NCBI RefSeq assembly: GCF_902148845.1
Contig: NC_043758.1
Span: 2,717,079 to 2,781,078, forward strand
Source: Salarias fasciatus
Lineage: Eukaryota > Chordata > Actinopteri > Blenniiformes > Blenniidae
DNA length: 64,000 bases
Reading direction: 5' to 3'
Shown here piece after piece: positions 37,063 through 48,400 of the stretch. The position numbers and the translations under genes were made by a program. The notes beneath the pieces are model-generated. The model was not told where the DNA came from and did not search any database. It saw only the letters and a program-made list of their open reading frames with translations. Within the stretch, counting starts at the first letter, position 1. Each line of letters starts with the position of its first letter.

Positions 37063-39367
37063 CTCCTGGGGGGTCTCTCCTGGAGGTCTCTCCTGGGGGT
37101 CTCTCCTGGAGGTCTCTCCTGGAGGTCTCTCCTGGGGGTCTCTCCTGGAGGTCTCTCCTGGGGGTCTCTCCTGGAGGTCTCTCCTGGAGGTCTCTCCTGG
37201 GGTCTCTCCTGGGGGTCTCTCCTGGGGGTCTCTCCTGGAGGTCTCTCCTGGGGGTCTCTCCTGGAGGTCTCTCCTGGAGGTCTCTCCTGGGGGTCTCTCC
37301 TGGAGGTCTCTCCTGGGGTCTCTCCTGGAGGTCTCTCCTGGGGGTCTCTCCTGGGGGTCTCTCCTGGGGGTCTCTCCTGGAGGTCTCTCCTGGGGGTCTC
37401 TCCTGGGGTCTCTCCTGGGGGTCTCTCCTGGGGTCTCTCCTGGGGGTCTCTCCTGGGGGTCTCTCCTGGGGGTCTCTCCTGGGGGTCTCTCCTGGGGGTC
37501 TCTCCTGGAGTCTCTCCTGGGGGTCTCTCCTGGGGGTCTCTCCTGGGGGTCTCTCCTGGGGGTCTCTCCTGGGGGTCTCTCCTGGAGGTCTCTCCTGGGG
37601 GTCTCTCCTGGGGGTCTCTCCTGGGGGTCTCTCCTGGAGGTCTCCCCTGGGGGTCTCTCCTGGGGGTCTCTCCTGGAGGTCTCCCCTGGGGGTCTCTCCT
37701 GGGGGTCTCTCCTGGGGGTCTCTCCTGGGGGTCTCTCCTGGAGTCTCTCCTGGAGGTCTCTCCTGGGGGTCTCTCCTGGGGGTCTCTCCTGGGGGTCTCT
37801 CCTGGGGGTCTCTCCTGGAGGTCTCTCCTGGGGGTCTCTCCTGGGGGTCTCTCCTGGGGGTCTCTCCTGGAGGTCTCTCCTGGGGGTCTCTCCTGGGGGT
37901 CTCTCCTGGGGGTCTCTCCTGGGGGTCTCTCCTGGAGGTCTCCCCTGGGGGTCTCTCCTGGGGTCTCTCCTGGGGGTCTCTCCTGGAGTCTCTCCTGGAG
38001 GTCTCTCCTGGGGGTCTCTCCTGGGGGTCTCTCCTGGGTGTCTCTCCTGGGGGTCTCTCCTGGGGGTCTCTCCTGGGGGTCTCTCCTGGGGTCTCTCCTG
38101 GGGGTCTCTCCTGGGGGTCTCTCCTGGGGTCTCTCCTGGAGGTCTCTCCTGGGGGTCTCTCCTGGAGGTCTCTCCTGGGGGTCTCTCCTGGGGTCTCTCC
38201 TGGGTGTCTCTCCTGGGGGTCTCTCCTGGGGTCTCTCCTGGGGTCTCTCCTGGAGGTCTCTCCTGGAGGTCTCTCCTGGGGTCTCTCCTGGGGTCTCTCC
38301 TGGAGGTCTCTCCTGGAGGTCTCTCCTCGGGGTCTCTCCTGGAGGTCTCTCCTGGGGGTCTCTCCTGGGGGTCTCTCCTGGGGTCTCTCCTGGGGTCTCT
38401 CCTGGAGGTCTCTCCTGGAGGTCTCTCCTCGGGGTCTCTCCTGGAGGTCTCTCCTGGGGGTCTCTCCTGGGGTCTCTCCTGGAGGTCTCTCCTGGGGGTC
38501 TCTCCTGGGGTCTCTCCTGGGTGTCTCTCCTGGGGGTGTCTCCTGGGGGTCTCTCCTGGGGGTCTCTCCTGGAGGTCTCTCCTGGAGGTCTCTCCTGGAG
38601 GTCTCTCCTCGGGGTCTCTCCTGGAGGTCTCTCCTGGGGGTCTCTCCTGGGGTCTCTCCTGGAGGTCTCTCCTGGGGGTCTCTCCTGGGGTCTCTCCTGG
38701 GTGTCTCTCCTGGGGGTGTCTCCTGGGGGTCTCTCCTGGGGGTCTCTCCTGGAGGTCTCTCCTGGGGGTCTCTCCTGGGGTCTCTCCTGGGTGTCTCTCC
38801 TGGGGGTCTCTCCTGGGGGTGTCTCCTGGGGGTCTCTCCTGGGGGTCTCTCCTGGAGGTCTCTCCTGGGGGTCTCTCCTGGGGTCTCTCCTGGGTGTCTC
38901 TCCTGGGTGTCTCTCCTGGGGGTGTCTCCTGGGGGTCTCTCCTGGGGTCTCTCCTGGGTGTCTCTCCTGGGGGTCTCTCCTGGGGGTCTCTCCTGGAGTC
39001 TCTCCTGGAGTCTCTCCTGGGGGTGTCTCCTGGGGGTCTCTCCTGGGGGTCTCTCCTGGGGGTCTCTCCTGGGGGTCTCTCCTGGAGTCTCTCCTGGGGG
39101 TCTCTCCTGGGGGTCTCTCCTGGGGGTCTCTCCTGGGGGTCTCTCCTGGGGGTCTCTCCTGGAGGTCTCTCCTGGGGGTCTCTCCTGGGGGTGTCTCCTG
39201 GGGGTCTCTCCTGGAGGTCTCTCCTGGGGGTCTCTCCTGGGGGTGTCTCCTGGGGGTCTCTCCTGGAGGTCTCTCCTGGGGTTCTCTCCTGGGGGTGTCT
39301 CCTGGGGGTCTCTCCTGGGGGTCTCTCCTGGGGGTGTCTCCTGGGGGTCTCTCCTGGGGGTCTCTGC
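37063..39367. repeat. 2.3 kb array of 14-bp units in the presumed masp1 3' UTR
   Basis: About 165 copies of gtctctcctggggg with 13-bp variants (gtctctcctgggg) and substitutions (ggagg, gggtg). It starts about 11 nt after the masp1 stop codon. Because 14 is not a multiple of three, frames cycle every three units, yet all three minus-strand frames and all three plus-strand frames have very long open stretches (780-950 codons). The transcript-sense strand is C/A-rich (CCCAGGAGAGACCC). Confidence 0.95.
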
Positions 39368-39371
39368 AGGC

Positions 39372-42300
39372 TCACTGGAGACCGGCGCTGAGGTGGCTCT
39401 GGATCCAGTCCACGTACTTGCTGACTCGGGTGTAGACCCCGTAGACCCTGCGGCTGCCGCAGTCCTCCGGACCGCCCCAGGACACCAGGCCGGACACCGC
39501 CCACCGCCGGCTGACCTCGTCCTGCACCACGAAGGCCCCCCCGCTGTCTCCCAGGCAGGTGTCATGGCCGCCCTCCATGAAGCCGGCGCAGAACATGTGG
39601 TCGGTGATGTTGTAGCTGACGGAGCGCGAGGCGTAGCTGGCCTGGCACTCCTCCTGAGGAACCACCGGCAGCTTCACGTACTGCAGCACGTCGGCGGGCC
39701 AGCCCAGGTCAGAGGTCACGTTGAGGGTGGAGATCCCCCAGCCAGCCACCACGCCCAGAGAGGAGGGGGCGGGGTCAGGAGGAAGGCCCTGTGGAGGCAG
39801 AGTCGGAGGTCACCATCCTGTCTGCCCCGACACACCGAGCTGGAATGTTTGATGATCAGGAAGCTGTAATTTGTCTTTGTAGTCGAGACCACCTAAACCG
39901 AGACCAAGACATGGCCCAGACCACAGTGTGTCGAGACCGAGACTAGACCGAGCCTTTGAGGGGTCCAGACCGAGTCAAGACAGACCGAGACCGAGACAAT
40001 ACTAAATTTTTACTTAATCATTTTATTCAATGGAGATACTAGCAAAAACCGAGCATCTACTAGACTCCCTCCAATTCGCGTACAGAAACAATAGAGGTGT
40101 TCAAGATGCCACAGCTACTTTACTCAACCTGGTATACAAACATCTCGAGGGCAGCAAAAATCATGTCAGACTGCTTTTTTTTGATTTTTCATCAGCTTTC
40201 AACAGGATCCAGCCTCACATCCTAGTAGAGAAACTCATGGACTTGTTTGGTCTCGATGCGTGTCTTGTGGGTTGGATTCTTGACTTCCTCACTAACAGAT
40301 CACAACAAGTCAGAGTGAATGGAACATTGTCCAGCCTTTTATCATCCTCAACCGGTTCACCTCAAGGCTGTGTTCTGTCTGCACTTCTTTACATTTTGTA
40401 TACTAATGACTGTTGTAGTCGTCACACAAACAGATTCATTATAAAGTATGCGGATGACTCTGTTATAGTCAGCCTGCTCCATGATGAGGAGGTCAGCCAC
40501 GGCCAGGTACTTGACGATTTTGTATCCTGGTGCGATGATTTCTTTTTACAGATCAACGTTACTAAAACGAAGGAAGTCTGTATTGACTTCAGACGTACGA
40601 CTCAGGTTCCTCATCGCAGTGTCGTTCACAATCAGGGAGTTGAACTGGTGAGCAGCTACAAATATTTGGGCACTATAATAGATAACTCGCTCAAATTTGA
40701 TGAGAACTGTGACATGCTCTGTAAAAAGGGTCAGCAGCGCCTATTTTGTCTGAGGAAGCTCGCTAAATTCCAGGTAGACAGAAGCCTGATGAAAATGTTT
40801 TACTGTGCTTATATCGAGTCCGTTATTTCCTTTTGTATCCTTTGTTGGTACGGTAATGTTACTGTTAAGGACAAAAACTCCTTAGGGAGAATTGTGCGTG
40901 TTGCTTCCAAAGTAGCCGGGGTGAAGTTCAGCAGCCTGGAGGAAATTTATAATATTCAGCTGCTTAAGAAAGCCAAGAACATTTGCAGAGACGAAACCCA
41001 CCCTCTGCATCAGGAGTATCAGCTCCTCCCCTCTGGCCTCCGCTTCACTGTCCCTCTAGCTGCTAAAAACAGATATAAATTTTCCTTTGTGCCTCTCTCC
41101 ATCCGCGCTTTAAATGCCGAGAAGAAGAGGAAGTAAAAGCATGTCCACCAGTCTCCATGCTTTACTATGCAACTACTGCACATTTGCTGACAGTGGTTTG
41201 TCATTTCTTGTTTGCCGTCTGGAATGTTTCGCACAGCTTGGTTTTATGGGTCCACCTTGCTGATCTGCTTTTTATTTGTACTGGAGCTGATGATGCACCG
41301 AGGTTTGTTATGCTTTTATGTTGTCTTGTATATTTATGTTACGTATGAATGTGAACTTACTGCACATTGAATCGCCCTCCAAGGGACAAATGAATAAACT
41401 GAACTGAACTGAACTGAACTGAATGCTTATTCATTAGTTTTCAGGTAAGTGTAAGATTGCCTGTAATAATCTTGTCTGCAACTAAAGAACAATTCAACAC
41501 GTCTCTTCAACATAGCATTGTGGTGTTATTTATGTTAAATTAGCAGCTGGGGAAGCCTGTCTCTGTTACCCCGATTCAGAGACCACACACTAAAGACAAC
41601 AGAAGACAGATCGCAGCAGATCTTCCTCCCCTGATCGTCGAGTGTGTGTGTGTCGCTCTGGAGCAGAACACACACCAGCAGACTCTGTCAGAGAATCGGC
41701 TCCTCACTCTTCCAAATCTCGCGTAGTCAAACGTGACTTTGGGCAGTTTCCCTTCATTCCTGTTTTTAACATTCATCTCCACTTTTAATAATAAGCAGAG
41801 AGCTCATTCCTTCTGTACATTCATTCTTATCGGCATCGCTCCTTCAACCTTTTTTTTCAAAGCAGCCATTGACTCCTGGTGAGACGGAGCTGTTCAGCCA
41901 ATCACGGAGCTCTATTCCGAGGGTGTGGACAGGTCGGCTTTCAGCTGATCGGCGCCTCTCAGAGCGCACCACACACCACAGGATTTACAGTCGGAAATAT
42001 TAAACATGTTCATTCATTCATCATTCATCATACCTCCCCTTCCGACGCCTCCGATCAGAAAATCTCTCTGAACACACGGCACACCGCACGAAGCTCGGAC
42101 CCCAACTCATTTGCATATTTCTGACAATCAGACTTTGTCGGCTTCAGTCAGGAGGACAAGATCAGAGCAAAATTCGGCCCGATCATCCTGTAGTGCAGCG
42201 GTCGGCAACTAGATTTGGCATCGGGCCATTTTTTTTTTTTTTTTTTGGGGGGGGGGCACTTAAAGGTGCTGCAGGCAGGATTTTGCTAGTCAATGCTATT

Positions 42301-45300
42301 TTTTCTGTGTTTTCTTTGGATTAAATGTTAGAGTATCCAGTGATAATCCTTTAGGAGTGTAGCATAACTGCACTACCGCGAGGGCGCAGCGTTTCCATCT
42401 GTCTCTGTTCTGAGCTGAAAAGGAATCTCGACAGCTCCAGGTATCTTTGACCAATCAGAAGAGCCCATGAGGCTCTAACCGTGATTGGTCGAGGGGCGTT
42501 CGTCGCACGTTCTTGTGGGAGGGGCTTAACTTGCATAAGGGCGTGATGTCAGAGAAAACAGGACAGGATTGGCTGTGCTGGGTTTCAAATCACCATCTTA
42601 GATGGGTCAAATCGCCATCTTGCTTAGGTAACCCCATGCAAGATGGCGGAGATGCGGAATCCTGCCTACAGCACCTTTAACTGGCGGGCCAGAGGAATGG
42701 AGGTCGCGTGCGTCCATCCGCGACGCACAATCACTGAAGAGGCGAGACAGCTGACAGGCAGTTCAGCGCTTTTGTGGCCGTGGTCTCGGCTGGTCTCGCC
42801 GTAAAATCCCGAGTCCTCTGTGCTCGAGACCGAGACGAGACCGAGTAAAAATGTGGTCGAGTGCGAGACGACACCGAGATCTTTAAAAAGTGGTCTCGAG
42901 ACCGAGACCGATCTCGAGTACTGCAACACGAGCTGTAATCGTGTCTTTATGTAGCCGTTTCCTTCTAGTTCGATACTTTTCGTTCTCTAGTTGTGTAGAT
43001 GTGAACTTGTGTGGTTGTGTAGATGTGTAGTTATGTCGTCCCACTGTAACATACAGTCAACAGGACTGGCCTGATTTAGAGAGAAGACAATATTTAGCTC
43101 CAAACACTTGAGAAAGGTGGAGGTGGGCAGCTTTCAGTCCAGCTGTAGCTTGTTCCAGGATGAAGGTCTGAAGGGAACCCATTACAGGATGAAGGCACAG
43201 AGGAACCCCTGCTGGACGGCGCAGCGCCGAGCAATGAGACCATTTGCCATCAGTAGCGCCACTGCAGCCACCGAGGTCGTGACCCCGCTGTCCCCAGAGG
43301 AGCTGAACAGCAGCAGGAGGCTGAGCAGACCCCGACGCAACTAAGGAGCTGGTTGGAGGCTGATGTGGATGTTTGTGCCTGCCGCCCGACCCCACGCCAC
43401 CAAAAACAGCAGCAGCATCGCTCCGGCTCCAGCATGCAGCAGGCGACATGGAGGAAAAAGACGAAGGCACGGGTTTGGGTGAGACCTGCCTGCAGTTGCT
43501 GTGATGGAGAAAACTATAAGACCAAATATCAGCCACGAGTTCTGCTAAGTGCTGGAAGAGCGTTGATTTTGTTACAGTGAAAAAAAAATTCACTTCATTT
43601 AACATATTTTGTTGCTCCCTCCTGTCCGGACCAGTTTGAGATTTTGTAAATCAGATTTCATTTATTTATCTGTTGTTTTATGTAGCGCCAAACCTTTTAC
43701 CTTGTTGCACCTTTATCACCACAAGGTGGCATTGTTCAGTCAATAACAGGTTAATACACATAATTTAAAATGCATTTGGTGTAGATCTAATTAGTCTGTT
43801 ATTCTGAACCACGTGAGCGCGGTGAGCTACTTGCAGCAGTTTTTTTTCGTTCAGATTGTTGGATTTGATGAGGTGAGCCTATAGACGAACGGAGCTTCCT
43901 TCAGGAGTCGACGTCTCGACTTCAATATGATTCATTTCTGTTCAGAACAGACTGTAATGTTGTGGTGTTTGGAGTTGAGCTGAGGTTTTATTGTCATCTT
44001 ACATGAACCTGGGAAAGTTGCATTAAAATAAAATATCATATGCTTGAGCAGAATAACGGTAGATTTTTAAAAATTAATTGTTGAAGATGATTGGCAGTGA
44101 GCTGGCAGGGCGCTCGTGGAGGTCAAGGAGACAAACAGGAAGTGTTCCTGATACCTGAGTGTGGAACCGGGGCAGACACACCGGGCGGACTTCGCTGTTG
44201 AAGCGTACTTCTGGGTTCAGCCTGAGGAGGGCGATGTCGTGCTGGTAGGTGTGGGGGCTGAAGTGTGGGTGGAGCAGGACGCGCTGCACCAAGCGCTGCT
44301 CAGCGGCGTCTTTCAGCCGGACGTCGTGCAGACCGAGGAAGACCTGTGGGGCGAGCGGCGGTCAAAGGTCAGAGTCCAGAACCAGGGACTCTGTGCATCT
44401 CGGAGGGAACTGCACCTTCACGTGCTCAGGCGCCACGGCGACGACGCCTGGGTCTCTCCTCGGGGACCGCAACACGTGGGCGGCAGTCAGGACCCAGGAC
44501 TCTGATAGCAGGGCCCCGGAGCCGAACCAGCGGCCCTCTGGGACGCGGGACAGATCCTCCACACTGAGCAGGACCTGCCAGGGGAACAGACCCGGGTCGG
44601 ACCGCCGACCGCCGACGATGCGCTTCACCTGAGCGGGGAGGGAGCGAGACGGACGGCCGCAGGCTGGAGAGAGACATGGACGGGAAGAGAGACAGTGAGA
44701 CGGGAAGAGAGAGAGAGAGAGAGGCAGACAGACGGACGGACAGGTACCTCTCTGACAGCTGGGCGGTTGGCTCCGCCCCTCCCCGTCTGTCCACTGTCCA
44801 CTGAGGCTGCAGCTGAACGAGTCTGCGACCAGAGAGAGAGAGACGCTGTGATCTGATTGGTCGTTGGCTAACGAGGCACTGAACTTGCCGAGTTGCGGTC
44901 CGTACAGTTGCTGGGTTGGACGCCATCGTCTCTGCACACGTACAGAACCGTGGAGCCAAACGTGGTGCTGTTGTCACGGTCACCAAACACCACATCCGCC
45001 ATGGTCACCTCCGCAGGACTCCCACAATCCACCACTGCAGACAGCCAGTGACCAATCAGAGGACTCAACCTCCACAACGAGACCGAGCTCAACCAAGGCC
45101 AAAACCCGAACCGTCTGGACCAGACCTAGAGCTAGAACTGGAACCACCTGAACCAGAATCAGCTGGAACTGAAACACCTGAACCACCTGAACGCACACTC
45201 TCTGAGCAGGAACCATCAACAGCGGGAACGAGAACAATGGCAACAAAAATGAAACCAACAACGAGAACCTGACCACGGGAGAGGATCTTACTTTGACACT

Positions 45301-45377
45301 GAGGGAGACGACCCGTCCAGGAACCATCAGAACCACAAACCATCTGATAGTGAGACACAACCTGTCCATCCTGCAAG

Positions 45378-45437
<60 letters not shown>

Positions 45438-48400
45438 CTTCATACATTTTTTGTATTATTTTTGTTATTTCTGTACTTTCATTGCTAAAATGTTCATGTA
45501 GACATGCAGATGTCAGAGAAACTCGGTCACATGACAGTTGAACATGACATTAGTGGGCGGGGCTAGCAGCAGAAACACCTGTAGAGCCGTGGAGTGGGCG
45601 GGGCTGCCACTCACCTGAAGCAGGCGGTATCCGGGCTCACAACTGAGCACCAGGTGGTCCTTGAAGAAGTATTCTGATTGGATGGGGTCCATGATGACAT
45701 GAGGCGGAGCCACAGGAAGTGGACATTGGCTTCCTGTCAAAATAAAACTGTGGTTTTTCATCATTGGGTGACTTTCAAAATAAGATTGTGGATATGTGTT
45801 GTAATGTGTTGGTAAACAGCAGGTAATGTTGTACCTGTAGCCCGCAGTGCTGTAGCAGTGTATAGCCTTGTAGCGCTGTATTAGTGTATTTGTGTACCGT
45901 CCTGTAATGCTGTAGTGGAGTACCTGTAGCATTGTACCAGTAATACTGTAGTGCTGTGCCTGTAGCAGTGTAGTGGAGTACTTGCAGTGCTGTACCTGTA
46001 ATGCTGTAGTGTTGTACCTGTAGCATTGTACCTGTAGCATTGTACCTGTAGCGTTGACCTGTAGCATTGCACCTTAGCGTTGTACCTGTAGCATTGTACC
46101 TGTAGTGTTGACCTGTAGCATTGTACCTTAGCGCTGTACCTGTAGCATTGTATCTGTAGCAGTGTACCTGTAGCGCTGTACGTGTAGCACTGTACGTGTA
46201 GCAGTGTACCTGTAGCAGTGTACCTGTAGCATTGTACCTGTAGCACTGTACCTGTAGCATTGTACCTGTAGCAGTGTACCTGTAGCAGTGTACCTGTAGC
46301 ATTGTACCTGTAGCAGTGTACCTGTAGCGCTGTACGTGTAGCACTGTACGTGTAGCAGTGTACCTGTAGCAGTGTACCTGTAGCGCTGTACCTGTAGCAT
46401 TGTACCTGTAGCACTGTACCTGTAGCGCTGTACCTGTAGCAGTGTACCTGTAGCAGTGTACCTGTAGCATTGTACCTGTAGCAGTGTACCTGTAGCGCTG
46501 TACGTGTAGCACTGTACGTGTAGCAGTGTACCTGTAGCAGTGTACCTGTAGCGCTGTACCTGTAGCATTGTACCTGTAGCACTGTACCTGTAGCGCTGTA
46601 CCTGTAGCAGTGTACCTGTAGCAGTGTACCTGTAGCATTGTACCTGTAGCAGTGTACCTGTAGCAATGTACCTGTAGCGCTGTACCTGTAGCGCTGTACC
46701 TGTAGCAGTGTACCTGTAGCAGTGTACCTGTAGCATTGTACCTGTAGCAGTGTACCTGTAGCAGTGTACCTGTAGCGCTGTACGTGTAGCACTGTACGTG
46801 TAGCAGTGTACCTGTAGCAGTGTACCTGTAGCGCTGTACCTGTAGCATTGTACCTGTAGCACTGTACCTGTAGCGCTGTACCTGTAGCAGTGTACCTGTA
46901 GCAGTGTACCTGTAGCATTGTACCTGTAGCAGTGTACCTGTAGCAATGTACCTGTAGCGCTGTACCTGTAGCGCTGTACCTGTAGCAGTGTACCTGTAGC
47001 AGTGTACCTGTAGCATTGTACCTGTAGCAGTGTACCTGTAGCAGTGTACCTGTAGCGCTGTACGTGTAGCACTGTACGTGTAGCAGTGTACCTGTAGCAG
47101 TGTACCTGTAGCATTGTACCTGTAGCGTTGACCTGTAGCACTGTACCTTAGCGTTGTACCTGTAGCATTGTACCTGTAGCATTGTACCTGTAGTGTTGAC
47201 CTGTAGCATTGTACCTTAGCGCTGTACCTGTAGCATTGTATCTGTAGCAGTGTAACTGTAGCGCTGTACCTGTAGCAGTGTACCTGTAGCAGTGTATCTG
47301 TAGCAGTGTACCTGTAGCATTGTACCTGTAGCGCTGTACGTGTAGCACTGTACGTGTAGCAGTGTACCTGTAGCGCTGTACCTGTAGCAGTGTACCTGTA
47401 GCACTGTACCTGTAGCAGTGTACCTGTAGCACTGTACCTGTAGCGCTGTACCTGTAGCAGTGTACCTGTAGCAGTGTACCTGTGGCACTGTACCTGTAGC
47501 AGTGTAGTGGAGCTTCCAGCCTCGGTTCTCTCCTGATTGGTCGCTGTGGAAAATGATTGTTGCTGAACTGCTGTCAGTCTGAATGACTCCCGGAGACACT
47601 TGACCGCAAAACGGACCAAACACACCGCTGCCTGTGGACACCTGACACCCAACAACAACAACACAATGACACACTGCTGCCTGTAGACAACTGACACACA
47701 GCACCGACACAGTGACGTGCGCACGAGTGTGTATCACCTGCAGGTAGTCGTACGGACAGCTGATCTCTGGATGATCTTCTACGTCAAAGTTTTCGTCAAA
47801 CTGAAGCTTTAAACGGAATCCGTTGTCAACCTCAATCACATACGAACAGTTGGAGCTCTTCGGATACGGAGATGGAAAATCTACACTGCTGAGAACACCA
47901 GAACGTTCCCTGAACACACCACCACTGCACACCACTGCTCTCACACATACACACACAAACACACACACACACAGAAAGAGAGACTGTTGAGCACAGTCTG
48001 CTGGAGCCCCGCCGGCCCGGAGCTGCTGCTGGGACTCGCCTGTGCAGGTGCGATTATCGGTGTGCAGCAGGAAACCATGGCGACAGGAACAGTAGTAACC
48101 GCCGATGTAGTTGTGACAGTGGTGGTCGCACAGGTGGGTGTGGTCACTGCACTCATCCACATCTGGAAGAAGACAGCCAATCAGAAACCACACTGGACAA
48201 CACGAACCAGAAACCAGCTTCAAACCTGCTCTGATGACTCGGCTGAATGAGAAGTTGGTCTAAAGCTGGTCTAAAGCCAATCAGAAGCTGGACTGAAGTT
48301 GGACTGGACTGGACGGAACCTGGTCTAAAGCCAGTCGGAAGCTGGACTGACAATGGTCTGAAGCTGGGCTGAAGCACATCCAAAGATGGTCTGAAGATGG

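Larger units (their letters stand above)
39884..42932. mobile_element. Nest of repeats bounded by GAGACC-rich sequence (masp1 intron)
   Basis: Sequences dense in cgagaccgagac/ggtctcggtctc lie at 39884-40010 and 42775-42932. Their outer edges (gtagtcgagaccac and, reverse-complemented on the right, gtactcgagatcgg) are similar, as if they were the two ends of one non-autonomous element. Between them are a Rex1 LINE (about 40010-41424), a hAT-like terminus (cagcggtcggcaac at about 42198) and a TTAA MITE (42264-42676). The nesting is inferred. Confidence 0.4.

Noticed and set aside
36898-39869. 780-950 codon ORFs on both strands over the masp1 3' array
   Set aside because: These are frame cycles of a 14-bp repeat lacking stop words. 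None has independent coding evidence.
43057-43605. 182-codon minus ORF in the last masp1 intron
   Set aside because: No recognisable motif, an overlapping ORF on the other strand, and no splice context.
45775-47724. 649-codon minus ORF as an extended masp1 exon
   Set aside because: It is not in the CUB2 frame. The CUB2 frame closes at about 47216, and the exon ends at a good donor at 47494.
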